From positions 1 to 58,145 of the forward strand of contig JBGPYB010000006.1 in assembly GCA_041493035.1 (NCBI GenBank): 58,145 nt of DNA, in the 5' to 3' direction. The notes beneath the pieces were generated by a model. That model made no database searches and was not told the DNA's origin. It worked only from the letters and a program-made list of their open reading frames with translations. This document shows positions 8,308 through 17,450 of this stretch, piece by piece; position 1 is the stretch's first letter; each line of letters opens with the position of its first letter. The position numbers were made by a program, and so were the translations under genes. This stretch comes from JBGPYB01 sp041493035 (lineage in GTDB: Bacteria > Acidobacteriota > Vicinamibacteria > Fen-336).

Positions 8308-10515
8308 TCAGGGAGCGCTCCGGCGCGACGCGAGGGGCCAAACGGCCGGACCGTCGTTGTCGAAGAGCGTGGCGTCCTTGACCGCCGCCGCCGCGCGGTA
8401 GGCCTCGGCGGCCTCCTTGCGATACTCGGTCCCCAGGTTCTCGAGGGCGAGGCCCAGGTAGTAGAGGGCGGTTCCCTGGGAAAGACCCGGCCGTTGCGGC
8501 ATCTCCGTCTTCGCCTTGACGAGGTAGCTGTGGGCCGCGGCGAAGTCGCCGAAGTGCATCGCGCAGAGCGCCAAGTTCAGCCGAGCGAAGGCTGCCCCTT
8601 CGGTGCCGGGATAGCCGTCCACCTGGAGCAGAAGGTCCATCATCACCTTGTTGTAGAGGAACGGAGCGTCGTTCAGGGGGATCTCCTGGGGCGTTTCTCC
8701 GAGCGTCAGGTCCACGGCGCGGGTGGCGCCCGACGCGGAGCGCAGGTGGAGCGAGATCTTGTCCTTCGCTTTCGCGGCATCGACGAGCGTCAGGAGGTCG
8801 ATGGCCCGCTTCACGGGCTTCCCCTCGGCCGCGTAGAGGATCTCTCCCGCCTGGACGCCTGCCTGAGCCGCGGGGCTTCCGGGGACGACCCTGATCACCG
8901 GGGTCCCGTCGAACAGGGACGTATCGACGACGATCATCCCCGTCCAGGGCCGGGAAAGTCTGGCCTTCTGGTCGACCGCGGAGATGAACCGGAGATACGA
9001 GGCCGACTCGGCGTAGGTGACCTCCCAGGGATCCGGCACCGTGTTGCCGGCGGCAAGGAGGTGCAGGATCGCGGTCCGCTGAAGGCGCTCCTCGGGAAGC
9101 ACAGCCACGAGAAAGCCCTGCACGTCGAGGGCAGCCTTGAGCTTCTCAGTGACTTTGCGGATGACGTCGGGGTCGGCTCCCCGCCCGCCTGCCGCGACGA
9201 GGCTCCGCCTGTTCACCTTCTCCGAGTCGAGGATGCGGTCGACGGTTTCGCGGGGGGCGGGGATGAAGTTGAGGCTCGTGATGGCGGTGAGGTTCAGGAG
9301 GAGCTTCTCCTCGACGTCAGGGACGTTCCGCTCCCCCGCGGCGCTGTCCGCCACCACGCCCAGGAACGCGAGGCTCGGCCGAATCGGGCAGTCGAGGGCG
9401 ATCTCTTCGTTCCTCCCGAGGACCAGATCCTTGATGAACTTCCCCGAGACGTGCTTGACCTCGAGGCGGTGCTTCCCGGAGCAAACCCCCGGGAGCTCGC
9501 GGGGGGTCACGCCCATCGCCTCGCCGTCCAGGAAGATCCTCGCCCCGGGAGGATCGGACTTGAGGTTCAAGGACGCGAGGGATTCCTCGAGAAGCGTGGG
9601 GGGAACGTCGTAGTCCTGGGGATCGGGAAGGTCCAGGGGCGTCTTCAATCCCTCGTGGCACTTCTTGCGGAACTCGACGACGTGGGACCCGAGGGAAAGG
9701 TTGCCGACCTCGGTGCGGGCCGATGCGCGGGTCGGGTCGAGGCCCTTGGCCCGCGCCATGTCGAAGCGATCCGCCGAGAGAGAGCCCGCTGTCGTGGCTT
9801 TGAGGTCGCCGTCGATCCAAACCTCGACACCCGGGGGCTGGGTGATGAAGAAGGCACTGGCCGCCGTGCGGACCAGGTCCACCTCGAGGGTTTCGGTCGC
9901 CTTCGGGGCGATGCTCACGTTCCGGGTCTCGGAGCGATACCCCTCCCGAGTGACTTCGACGATGTACTCCCCGGCCAGAATCTCCACGGGAAAGAAGTCC
10001 GTGAGGCTCAGGAACTCTCCGTTCAAGGTGACGCGGCCTCCCTGCGGGTGGGAGGAGACGGCCAGATAGCCCACGAGCGCCTTCTTCACGGACCCGAAGT
10101 AGTCCACGATCTTGGGAGACACCTTCTCGCGGCTGAGCGTGTACTGGGGGTAGATCTGGATCAGCTGTCGGAAGCTCTCGGCCGCCTTCTCCTGTAAGCC
10201 GATGTTGTAGTAGGCCCGCCCGCGCAGCTCGTAGCACTGAAGCAGGATCTCCCGTCCCCGGGGAAGGAGCGTCCCCTGGCGGCGCAGGCTTTCGAGGCGC
10301 GTGATGATGTCCTCGAGAAGCACGATGGACCGGCTCTGCTGGGGACCCTCGAACTCCGCCGTGGCTCGCGCGAGAAGGTCTTGGACGGCTTGAAGCTCAC
10401 GCTGGGAGGCATCTTCGGCCGGCGTGGGAACCGGCGTCTGTGAGACCACGACCTGGGCCGCCCCCCAGGCGACCATGACCAAACCGGCGACCGCAGCGAG
10501 TTTCATGGGCCTCAC
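8308..10515 (-). CDS. Exported PEGA/PDZ/TPR protein
   Basis: A 735-residue protein with an N-terminal signal peptide (MKLAAVAGLVMVAWGAAQ…). A TPR-like helical region (about 35-145) is followed by three PEGA beta repeats, recognisable as YLAVSSHPQGGRVTLNGE, FFITQPPGVEVWIDG and LNLKSDPPGARIFLDGEAMG. A PDZ-like segment follows near 545-610 (IRVVPGSPAAQAGVQAGEIL), and the C-terminal TPRs start near LNLALCAMHFGDF. PEGA domains usually sit outside the membrane and bind cell-envelope or S-layer components. The GTG start gives a GTGA overlap with the upstream gene; an ATG three codons later is the alternative. I know no named family for this exact combination. Confidence 0.8.
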   Translation of the reverse strand: MRPMKLAAVAGLVMVAWGAAQVVVSQTPVPTPAEDASQRELQAVQDLLARATAEFEGPQQSRSIVLLEDIITRLESLRRQGTLLPRGREILLQCYELRGRAYYNIGLQEKAAESFRQLIQIYPQYTLSREKVSPKIVDYFGSVKKALVGYLAVSSHPQGGRVTLNGEFLSLTDFFPVEILAGEYIVEVTREGYRSETRNVSIAPKATETLEVDLVRTAASAFFITQPPGVEVWIDGDLKATTAGSLSADRFDMARAKGLDPTRASARTEVGNLSLGSHVVEFRKKCHEGLKTPLDLPDPQDYDVPPTLLEESLASLNLKSDPPGARIFLDGEAMGVTPRELPGVCSGKHRLEVKHVSGKFIKDLVLGRNEEIALDCPIRPSLAFLGVVADSAAGERNVPDVEEKLLLNLTAITSLNFIPAPRETVDRILDSEKVNRRSLVAAGGRGADPDVIRKVTEKLKAALDVQGFLVAVLPEERLQRTAILHLLAAGNTVPDPWEVTYAESASYLRFISAVDQKARLSRPWTGMIVVDTSLFDGTPVIRVVPGSPAAQAGVQAGEILYAAEGKPVKRAIDLLTLVDAAKAKDKISLHLRSASGATRAVDLTLGETPQEIPLNDAPFLYNKVMMDLLLQVDGYPGTEGAAFARLNLALCAMHFGDFAAAHSYLVKAKTEMPQRPGLSQGTALYYLGLALENLGTEYRKEAAEAYRAAAAVKDATLFDNDGPAVWPLASRRSAP

Positions 10516-12005
10516 TTGTACCGCAGCACCTTTTCGGCGCGCTCGTCGTAAACCAGGATGCTTCCATCGGTGTCGAGGGTCAGGGCCTTCGGACGTTTCA
10601 TGTCCTCGCCGGTGATCGTCACGAGAAGCTGCCCCGTCGGCGAGAAGACGAAGACGCCTCCCTCCTCGTCGGCGACGTACAGATTCCGGAAGGGGTCGAC
10701 GGCCACGTCGGCGGGCTTCTTGAACTCGAAGCCCGCACCCTTGGGGCCGACGCTCCGGAGCAGCTTGCCGGCCTCGTCGAAGACGCCGACGACTTTCGCG
10801 TCGCGGTCCAGAAGGACGATACCTCCCTCGCTATCGACGGTCATCCGCGTGACCTGCCGCTCTTTCGCGTCGGGAAAGTTCCCGACGTACTGGCTCTCCG
10901 CATCGTATCGGTAGACGCGTCCCTTGTCGTCGTCGGAAACCAGGAGGCTCCCGCCCGGTGTGATGACGGCGGCCGCGATCTTGTCCAGGTTCTTCATGAC
11001 TCCCGGCTTGTCACTGGGAATCGCGAAAGTCTTGATGTCCCTCGGACCGATTCGGACGGCGGCCCTCGCCGCGATGAGCAGGTCCCCCTTGGGAGAGAGC
11101 GACAGGCTTCGCACGTCCTCGACGGACAGGCTCGTCCCCTTTCGCCCGTCGGTCTCGAAGGAGAGGGCGCTCTTGACCTTCTCCGACGCGATCCACAGTG
11201 TCCTCGCCGGCGTCATCAGAATGGCGCGGACGTCCTTCAGCCCGTCCCCGGCCGCCACGGCGTACGAGGGGTCGCGGGTGAAGACCGGCTTGGCGCCGCC
11301 GTGGAGGCGATAGAGGGCGGTCACGCGGTCCAGGGCGAGCGGGGCCCAGTCGCTCTCGGGGAAATGGTTTCGAACCTGTTGCAGCTCCTCCATCGCTTGA
11401 AGGGGCTCTCCGAGGAGAGCGTAGCAGAGTCCGATCTGGAACTGCGCCGCCGCCGTGACGTCGCTCGTGGGGTGCTCCAGAGCCACCCGGCGCTCGGCCT
11501 CGATCGCGTCCTGGAGGCGTCCCGCCTTCCGGTGGGCCAGTCCTGTCGCGTGGAGGGCTCTCGGCACCCACTCGCGACTACGGGGGTACAGGCGCTGGAG
11601 CCGCTTGAACTGCGCGATGGCGTCGTCGAGCTCGGCGGGCGTCTTGGCCGCGGCGAATCCGATCATGCCGAGGTAGTAGTAGGCGCCAGGAGCTCCATCG
11701 CTCTGCGGATAGCGCTTCACGACCTCCTCGAAGGACCCCCGGGCCTTCTCGCTGCTGGGTTCGACCTCGAGGTAGTAGCGTCCGATCTCGAGAAGGGCGT
11801 TGTCGACGCAATCCGTCTGGGAGAATCCGGTCACGATCGTGTTGAAGTTCTCGAGAGCCAGTTTGTATTGCTTCTTGTTCCAGTAGGCTCGCCCGTCCTC
11901 GAGGAGGGCGCGGGCCTGGCTGTCCGGGGACGCCTGAGGCGCCGCCACACACGGAAGGGCCACGAGCAGCAGCGCCCACGCCACGCGAAGGAGTTTGCCC
12001 GTCAT
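10512..12005 (-). CDS. Exported TPR and NHL-repeat (beta-propeller) protein
   Basis: A 497-residue protein with a cleavable signal (MTGKLLRVAWALLLVALPCVAAPQA). The alanine-rich cleavage region after a Cys leaves open a lipoprotein reading. Residues 30-250 form TPR or YbgF-like repeats (ALEDGRAYWNKKQYKLALENF-type units, YYLGMIGFAAAKT, QIGLCYALLGEPLQAMEEL). Residues 255-497 form a propeller of NHL-like blades (KPADVAVDPFRNLYVADEEG, RPKALTLDTDGSILVYDERA). It probably works as an envelope scaffold. Its ATG directly follows the stop of the kinase gene with no gap. Confidence 0.8.
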   Translation of the reverse strand: MTGKLLRVAWALLLVALPCVAAPQASPDSQARALLEDGRAYWNKKQYKLALENFNTIVTGFSQTDCVDNALLEIGRYYLEVEPSSEKARGSFEEVVKRYPQSDGAPGAYYYLGMIGFAAAKTPAELDDAIAQFKRLQRLYPRSREWVPRALHATGLAHRKAGRLQDAIEAERRVALEHPTSDVTAAAQFQIGLCYALLGEPLQAMEELQQVRNHFPESDWAPLALDRVTALYRLHGGAKPVFTRDPSYAVAAGDGLKDVRAILMTPARTLWIASEKVKSALSFETDGRKGTSLSVEDVRSLSLSPKGDLLIAARAAVRIGPRDIKTFAIPSDKPGVMKNLDKIAAAVITPGGSLLVSDDDKGRVYRYDAESQYVGNFPDAKERQVTRMTVDSEGGIVLLDRDAKVVGVFDEAGKLLRSVGPKGAGFEFKKPADVAVDPFRNLYVADEEGGVFVFSPTGQLLVTITGEDMKRPKALTLDTDGSILVYDERAEKVLRYK

Positions 12006-13985
12006 CTAGTCCTTCTCCTTCCTTCCCGTGACGTACACGAGACCGTCCCGCGGGACCTCGGCGTGCTCTTCCCGCCGCGTCCCATCCGACCACTTGAAGG
12101 CGACGGTCCGCGGTCCCGCGGCGAGCGCACGATCGATGATCGGTGGATAGTCGACGAACGCGCCATCAATGAAAACCTCGCAGTTGTCAGGCGTGGCCCT
12201 TATGCTGATGCGTCCGAGGGGCGGAGCCAAGAGCGCCGACTCGATACCCGTGCGGACGTCGACCGTCATGTTGGCCTTCAGCAGATACGTGGACGACACG
12301 AGGGTCAGCGTCTGCCGTCCGGGCGGCAGCGAGACACGGGGTGAGACCTCGGCCTTGGAAAGGGTCTTGCCGTTCCACACCACGTCCACCGCATACGAGG
12401 ACGAGACGGCGACGACACCGGGTGGGCTCGAAGCCTCGAGGGCCACGCTTACCTCGGGGGGAAGAGCACCCGCAGCCAAGCGCACCTCTCGGGGTGCGAA
12501 GCCGTCGCGGCTCAGAACCACGACATGGAAGGACTTCGGGTCGAGGGGGAGCGAGAGCGGCGTCGCGCCCGCGACGAGCCGACCGTCGACCGATACCCGC
12601 GCTCCCGCCGGATCGCTCACAACCGGGATGGAGACGAGGCTCTGCTGCAGAGGCTCGGCCTTCGCCTCTTGGAGCGTCGTCGCCGGTGAGGCCGGGGACG
12701 CGGTGCGCTCCCCCGGAACCGGACCGCCTCGGCGCAAGAGCACGGCAGCAGCCCCGACTGCGAGAACGAGGGCGGCGACAGCCCCCGCGAGAAGCTTGGG
12801 CCTGGACGAGGCCACATCCGGAACAGGGGGCGTGTCGATCTTCGTGTAGGCCACCGTCGGCTGCGCTCGAGTCTCGGGTTGCGAGGTCGTGGGCGGAGAC
12901 TGGAAGGTCGCCTCGAGCTCGGGAAAGACCTCGGTCATGGCCTCTTCCGGGGGACCCTCATGGCGCACTTCTTCGCGGGTCGCCGCTCGGAGGGCGCGTC
13001 GAGCCTCCAGGGACTCCGGGTGGCGCGAGACGATGTCGCGCAGTTGCGTGGCGCTGTCGGCCGCGCGGCCGTCCTTCAGCAGCCTGCGGGCGGAGCTCAG
13101 AACCTCCTGCTCGGCTGGCAAGAGCGTCGCGCTGCCGGACCGGCGGAGCGAAGCCAGGACCTCGGCCAGCTCGTCAGCCATATGGTTCGCCGTCGGCTGC
13201 CGGCTGACAGGGTCCTTCGAAAGAGCCCGGGCTACGATCGCCTCGAGGCGTGGGCCCGCTTCCCCGAGATCGGTCCCGAGCGGCGGCGGCTCGGTGTTGA
13301 CGATGCCGAAGAGAACCTGGGTGGCGTCTTCGCCGACGAAGGGACGACGACCGGCCAGCAGATCGTAGAGGATCACGCCCACCGAGAAGATGTCGCTGCG
13401 GCCATCGAGAGGCCGTGCCCGCACCTGTTCCGGGCTCATGTAGTGGACCGTTCCGATCATCATCCCGGTCTTGGTCAGGCTGGTGCCCGCGAGCTTGGCG
13501 ATGCCGAAGTCCATGATCTTGGCGGTGCCGTCGTCCAGGAGGCGGATGTTCGAAGGCTTGATGTCTCTGTGGACGATCTGGTGCTCGTGGGCGTAGGCCA
13601 GACCGCGACAGACCTGCGCGATGATGTCGAGCTTCTCGGTGAGGAGGAGGGGTTCCCCCGACCGAACGAGGGTCTCGAGGTCGGCTCCCGGGAGAAGCTC
13701 CATCGCGATGAAGGGGACGCCCCGGTCCTCTCCCAGTTCGAATACCGTGAGGATGTTGGGGTGTTGAAGCCGGGCCGCGGCCTTGGCCTCGATCTCGAAG
13801 CGCCTGCGGCTCTCCTCGTCGAAGGTCCCCTCGATCCGGAGAGTCTTGACGGCCACTTCACGCTCGAGGACCTCGTCGTAGCCCCGGTAGACCATCCCCA
13901 TGCCACCACGGCCCAGTCGGCCCGTGATGGTGTACTTGCCGATCCGGATCTTGGGGCGCGCTTCGGTCTGTCCCACCGGCACCAA
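12006..13985 (-). CDS. Eukaryotic-type Ser/Thr protein kinase, membrane-anchored with PEGA tail
   Basis: A 659-residue kinase. The cytosolic catalytic domain (about 17-275) has the glycine loop GRLGRGGMGMVYRG, ATP-binding K47 (VAVKTLR), catalytic loop HRDIKPSN (H139-D141), D159 of DFGIAKL and the activation-segment SPEQVRARPLDG. A linker leads to one membrane segment near 400-420 (LLAGAVAALVLAVGAAAVLL). An extracytoplasmic PEGA region follows (SDPAGARVSVDGRLVAGATP…, further beta repeats to the end). This is the PknB-like layout seen in Acidobacteriota and Myxococcota, with PEGA in place of PASTA. The longest frame starts with TTG; GTG one codon later is equally good. Its PP2C phosphatase is immediately upstream. 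Confidence 0.92.
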   Translation of the reverse strand: MVPVGQTEARPKIRIGKYTITGRLGRGGMGMVYRGYDEVLEREVAVKTLRIEGTFDEESRRRFEIEAKAAARLQHPNILTVFELGEDRGVPFIAMELLPGADLETLVRSGEPLLLTEKLDIIAQVCRGLAYAHEHQIVHRDIKPSNIRLLDDGTAKIMDFGIAKLAGTSLTKTGMMIGTVHYMSPEQVRARPLDGRSDIFSVGVILYDLLAGRRPFVGEDATQVLFGIVNTEPPPLGTDLGEAGPRLEAIVARALSKDPVSRQPTANHMADELAEVLASLRRSGSATLLPAEQEVLSSARRLLKDGRAADSATQLRDIVSRHPESLEARRALRAATREEVRHEGPPEEAMTEVFPELEATFQSPPTTSQPETRAQPTVAYTKIDTPPVPDVASSRPKLLAGAVAALVLAVGAAAVLLRRGGPVPGERTASPASPATTLQEAKAEPLQQSLVSIPVVSDPAGARVSVDGRLVAGATPLSLPLDPKSFHVVVLSRDGFAPREVRLAAGALPPEVSVALEASSPPGVVAVSSSYAVDVVWNGKTLSKAEVSPRVSLPPGRQTLTLVSSTYLLKANMTVDVRTGIESALLAPPLGRISIRATPDNCEVFIDGAFVDYPPIIDRALAAGPRTVAFKWSDGTRREEHAEVPRDGLVYVTGRKEKD

Positions 13986-13988
13986 CGG

Positions 13989-14753
13989 CTACTCCTGGAA
14001 CTGAAGGAGGACCACGGAGATATTGTCCTCCCCCCCGCGTGTGTTCGCGGTGTTCACGAGGTTGGGCGCCGCGACCTCGATGTCGCCCCCCGCCTCGGCG
14101 AGGACCCGGGCGATCTCTTCGTCCGGGACCATGGTCGTGAGGCCGTCGGAGCAGACGAGAAGCATGTCCCCCGGCTCCATGGGCTGCGCCTGCATGTCGA
14201 CCTGCAGATCGACCTTCCCGCCGAGCGCGCGGGTCACCACGTTGCGCAGTGGATGGCCGCGGGCCTGCTCCGCCGAGATGATGCCGCTCTGCAACTGCTC
14301 GTTCACCCACGAGTGGTCGCTAGTGAGCTGCTGCAGCTCGCCCTCGCGGAAAAGGTAGACGCGACTGTCGCCCACGTGGGCGATGTTGGCGGTGGCACCG
14401 TCGACGAGGATGGCCGCGACGGTCGTGGCCATTCCCTCGTACTCGGCCTTCTCCTTCACGGCCTCGAGGACCTTCCGATTCGCGTAGCGCACCGATGTCT
14501 TCAAGCGGTTTCCGTCGTAGGAGATCCCGTCGTCCAGGCCGAACGGCCACGTGATCTCTTCGTCCCCGCCGGTGAGACAGACGAACTCGTTGATGGAATC
14601 GACCGCGACCTTGGAGGCCACCTCTCCTGCGGCATGCCCGCCCATGCCATCGGCCACGACGAAGAGGCGCTGTTCCGGGTTGGCGATCAGACTGTCTTCG
14701 TTGCCCTTGCGCTTGCGGCCGACGTCGGTCAGCGCCTGATACGCGATCTTCAT
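13989..14753 (-). CDS. PP2C-family Ser/Thr phosphatase (Stp1/PrpC type)
   Basis: A 254-residue soluble metal-dependent phosphatase of normal length for bacterial Stp/PrpC. All motifs are visible: RKGNEDS near the start, VADGMGGHAAGE, IAHVGDSRVYLFREG, VCSDGLTTMV and GGEDNISVVLL, which together supply the aspartates that bind the two metal ions. It ends three bases before the start of the Ser/Thr kinase. This is the usual kinase/phosphatase pairing, so it most likely removes phosphate from the kinase and its substrates. Confidence 0.93.
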   Translation of the reverse strand: MKIAYQALTDVGRKRKGNEDSLIANPEQRLFVVADGMGGHAAGEVASKVAVDSINEFVCLTGGDEEITWPFGLDDGISYDGNRLKTSVRYANRKVLEAVKEKAEYEGMATTVAAILVDGATANIAHVGDSRVYLFREGELQQLTSDHSWVNEQLQSGIISAEQARGHPLRNVVTRALGGKVDLQVDMQAQPMEPGDMLLVCSDGLTTMVPDEEIARVLAEAGGDIEVAAPNLVNTANTRGGEDNISVVLLQFQE

Positions 14754-14847
14754 GAAGTCGGGTTCTTTCCTTGCCGGGAGGGCGAACTATGGGCGTCAGT
14801 AGACACTGAAAGGGCCAGCCAGGCAAGGCCCGGGCAGTGCGCCGAAG

Positions 14848-15504
14848 TCAAGACTTGCGGCGGAGGAACCCCTTGAGGCCTCCGGGTTCCGGCGGCGCAT
14901 CGTCCCCGCCCCCCACCCCAAGCTGGGCCACGACCTTGGCGACCTGCGGGTCCTCGGGCGCAAGTGCCCGGGCCGTCTCCGCGGCCTTGCGCGCGCGAAT
15001 GTGGAGCCCCTGTCCTTCGAGGACGAGGGCCAGCTCGGCGTGAATCTGCGGGTTCCGGGGCGCGAGGCGCGCGGCTTCTTCGAAGGAGACCACGGCCTCT
15101 CGGGCAGCCTTCGGATGGCGGGCCAGCGCGCGACCCAGGGCCGCGTGGTAACGGGCCTCCTGAGGGACGTGATAGACGGCGCTCCGAAAGAGCTCGATGG
15201 CCCCAGCCACGTCACGAGCCTCCCATTGCTGGAGACCATGGGCGAAGGCGTCGGCTCCGATCTCCGCCGGACCAACGAGCTTGGGCTTCGCTTGCTCGGC
15301 GTCGTACTGGGCCCGGGCTCGGTCATTCGACAGGGTATTGAAGGCCTCGGTGGCTACCTGGAAGAACTCCTGGGCCCGGGCCTTCTCCCCCGGATCGGCG
15401 AAGCGGTCCGGGTGTCGCTCCCGAGCAATGACCAGATAGGCCTTCCGCACCTCGGCGGAAGAGGCCGTCCGCGGCACGCCGAGAGTCTCGTAGAAGTCGG
15501 CCAT
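14848..15504 (-). CDS. DnaJ-domain protein with TPR repeats
   Basis: A 218-residue protein. Residues 1-65 form a J domain (FYETLGVPRTASSAEVRKAY) with the HPD tripeptide at 31-33 (RERHPDRFAD), the part that stimulates DnaK ATPase. The rest is TPR-like (AHGLQQWEARDVAGAIELF, RYHAALGRALARHPKAAREA). It has no zinc-finger or C-terminal client domain, so it is a specialised co-chaperone rather than DnaJ itself. Its ATG follows the stop of the upstream gene with no gap, so translation is likely coupled. It is probably targeted to the signalling complex encoded by the operon, but its client is unknown. Confidence 0.85.
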   Translation of the reverse strand: MADFYETLGVPRTASSAEVRKAYLVIARERHPDRFADPGEKARAQEFFQVATEAFNTLSNDRARAQYDAEQAKPKLVGPAEIGADAFAHGLQQWEARDVAGAIELFRSAVYHVPQEARYHAALGRALARHPKAAREAVVSFEEAARLAPRNPQIHAELALVLEGQGLHIRARKAAETARALAPEDPQVAKVVAQLGVGGGDDAPPEPGGLKGFLRRKS

Positions 15505-16599
15505 CTACCTCTTCTTGTCCCCTCCAGGCTGCGTCGATCGTACGAAGCGCAGGGCCTGTTTGCGGATGACCTCCGGGACGTTGCGGTCCATGGAGATGGT
15601 CTTCAGGTCCCTCGGGTTGAGGCGCGGGACCATCCCGATGGAGATGGCCAGGGGCGTGCGGGGGTTACGCACCAGGTTCGAGATGACCGAGTATTTCTTC
15701 GTCCAGTCCCTGTTGTTCCCGATCTGCCTCAGGATCTCATCGGAAACGTTCTTCATGGCAGCGAAGGACTCGATCTCGGCTTCTGTCAGGCGCGGGCTTC
15801 CGAGGACGGCGGTCGCCACGATGCGGTTCGGGTCCCTCACGAGGACGGCCCGCTCTTCGCGGTTTCCCTTGAGAGCGGTCACGACCTTCTCGGCGGTATT
15901 GAGACGATAGAGACGCTGGACCGCGCTGAGCTTGCTCTCCTCCTGGCGTTCGTCGTCGGAGAGATAGCGAGCGACCGCTTCCCCTTCGGTCATGGGGGCC
16001 TCGGGGGTCTCGACCGGCTCCGGCTCTAGGGCGGCGGGCGGCGGGGTCTCGGCCACCGGTGGACGAGGCGGGGGAGGCGGGGCCTCGGCGAATTCGTCCC
16101 CGATGTGGAAGGTCTCCCGCAGCTCGCGTAGCCGCCGCTTCTGGTCGTTGTTGAGGGCGGTGTTCGACTCGATGGCGACCAGCAGCGGCATGCTGCGAAG
16201 GAGCCGGGTCTGGTTGATGACCACGAGCTCCGCGAGCTCCATGGGCAGCGTCGGCGCGGCCGCTTCGATCGATTCGTCGCTGGTGGACGTGTTCTGGAGG
16301 ACGACTTCCTTCAGCTCGCGCTCGCTCCGGACGCTCAGCCCCCACGCGAGCACGGCGGGGGGCGTCTCGCGATCCTTGAGGATCGGCAACATCTCTTCGA
16401 CGGGAAAGGCACGAAGGGAGGCGACAGCTGCTTCCCGAATCGCCTCATCCCTGTCGCCCAGCAGGAGGTGGAGAAGTTCGACGAGGTCGGAGGGCTTGAG
16501 GGGTAACGCACCCTGCGCCGCCATGAGGCGCAAGTCCTTCGGAATGCCCCCACGGCGAAACTGGTCGACGAGGGGGTTCGATGCCCGGGTCTCACCCAT
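15505..16599 (-). CDS. HEAT-like repeat protein of unknown function
   Basis: A 364-residue protein with no signal peptide or membrane span. The N-terminal part is helical and HEAT-like (LLHLLLGDRDEAIREAAVAS). A proline-rich linker follows (about 175-200, PPPPPRPPVAETPPPA). The C-terminal 130 residues form a distinct helical module (LTEAEIESFAAMKNVSDEIL, ISNLVRNPRTPLAISIGMVP, then RLNPRDLKTISMDRNVPEVI). The same module occurs in the gene at 17451-18230. I know no function for it. Its position between a RodZ-like protein and a J-domain protein suggests a scaffold or adaptor. Confidence 0.7.
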   Translation of the reverse strand: MGETRASNPLVDQFRRGGIPKDLRLMAAQGALPLKPSDLVELLHLLLGDRDEAIREAAVASLRAFPVEEMLPILKDRETPPAVLAWGLSVRSERELKEVVLQNTSTSDESIEAAAPTLPMELAELVVINQTRLLRSMPLLVAIESNTALNNDQKRRLRELRETFHIGDEFAEAPPPPPRPPVAETPPPAALEPEPVETPEAPMTEGEAVARYLSDDERQEESKLSAVQRLYRLNTAEKVVTALKGNREERAVLVRDPNRIVATAVLGSPRLTEAEIESFAAMKNVSDEILRQIGNNRDWTKKYSVISNLVRNPRTPLAISIGMVPRLNPRDLKTISMDRNVPEVIRKQALRFVRSTQPGGDKKR

Positions 16600-16607
16600 G
16601 GGGCCGG

Positions 16608-17351
16608 TCAGCTACTGGGGTCTTCGACCAGGGCCGGCAGGTTCTTGCGCGTGATGACGATGTTGCGCTTGACCTCACCGGCGCGCCCGAGGGAGACCCC
16701 CGGCCGGTCATTGACCCGGAACGAGAGACCTCCGGCGTTCCCCACGGAAAGGACGATCTCGCCTTCGGCCTGGATCGTCTCGGTCTCTCCCTCGGCGAGG
16801 ACGCGGTTCAGGACCGTTTGTCCGTCGACCTGGGCGGCAACCCAACAGCTCTCGCGGGCGCTCAGCGTGAGGACCAGACTCTGCCCGTCGCTCGGCCGCG
16901 CCTCTGCAGCCACGGCCGACGCCGCCGGATAGACCCTGTCCACCGGCAGGGTGAGGGCGGGACTGGCAGAAGCCTGCGCCGACTCCACCTTGGGTTTCGC
17001 CGCTCGGGACTTCGAAAACGACACGAGCCCGAGCGCCAGAAGGCCAGCAACGGTGACAAGGGTTCCCGTGGGGAAGCCCCGGCCCTCCGGCGTTCGAAAG
17101 GCCACGGGCGGGGTGTCGTCGCCGTGGGCGTAGATGAACTCCGCCACGACGCGCTCGGCATCGAGACCGACGTGGCGCGCGTATTGGCGAACAAACGTGC
17201 GCCGGAAGAGTCCGCCTGGAAGAATGTCGATACGGTCCTGCTCGAGAGCCTGGAGGAAGCGGATGCTGATCTTCGTGTCGTCGGCGATCTCGCGAAGGCT
17301 CACGCCTCGAAGCTCGCGTTCTCTACGAAGGTTCTCGCCGAAGGAGGCCAT
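16608..17351 (-). CDS. RodZ-like membrane HTH protein (HTH_25 / DUF4115)
   Basis: A 247-residue bitopic protein. Residues 1-75 form a Cro-type HTH (NLRRERELRGVSLREIADDT, FLQALEQDRIDILPGGLFRR), including the PGGxFxRxFxRxYA signature of RodZ-like proteins. One membrane span follows near 118-138 (GTLVTVAGLLALGLVSF). The extracytoplasmic C-terminus (about 170-247) is the DUF4115 beta domain (SARESCWVAAQVDGQTVLNR). RodZ couples MreB to the cell wall, but no mre gene is near, so this may be a paralogue. It is the first gene behind the promoter at 17418-17447 and leads the kinase/phosphatase operon. Confidence 0.85.
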   Translation of the reverse strand: MASFGENLRRERELRGVSLREIADDTKISIRFLQALEQDRIDILPGGLFRRTFVRQYARHVGLDAERVVAEFIYAHGDDTPPVAFRTPEGRGFPTGTLVTVAGLLALGLVSFSKSRAAKPKVESAQASASPALTLPVDRVYPAASAVAAEARPSDGQSLVLTLSARESCWVAAQVDGQTVLNRVLAEGETETIQAEGEIVLSVGNAGGLSFRVNDRPGVSLGRAGEVKRNIVITRKNLPALVEDPSS

Positions 17352-17417
17352 CGCTCTCAGGAAGATTAATCGCGCTTCACCACGCTCGAAAATCGTCGCA
17401 CAGCGGAACGGACCGGG

Positions 17418-17447
17418 ATTCTACTGGCCGGGCTGGCGAACTGTCAA
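17418..17447 (-). promoter_or_regulatory. Sigma-70-type promoter for the RodZ-like/kinase operon
   Basis: On the minus strand TTGACA (17442-17447) and TAGAAT (17418-17423) are separated by 18 bases. The expected start is about 60 bases upstream of the ATG at 17351. The 99-base gap it lies in is the only large spacing between 7976 and 18230, so the promoter probably drives all eight downstream genes. Confidence 0.7.
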
Positions 17448-17450
17448 ATC

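Noticed and set aside
14796..14809. Small palindrome TCAGT-AGAC-ACTGA between the J-domain and PP2C genes
   Set aside because: Five base pairs, no partner signals and within a read-through operon; likely chance.
12879..14876. 665-codon plus-strand frame across kinase and phosphatase
   Set aside because: Both real genes on the minus strand have complete catalytic motifs; the frame is a shadow that spans their junction.
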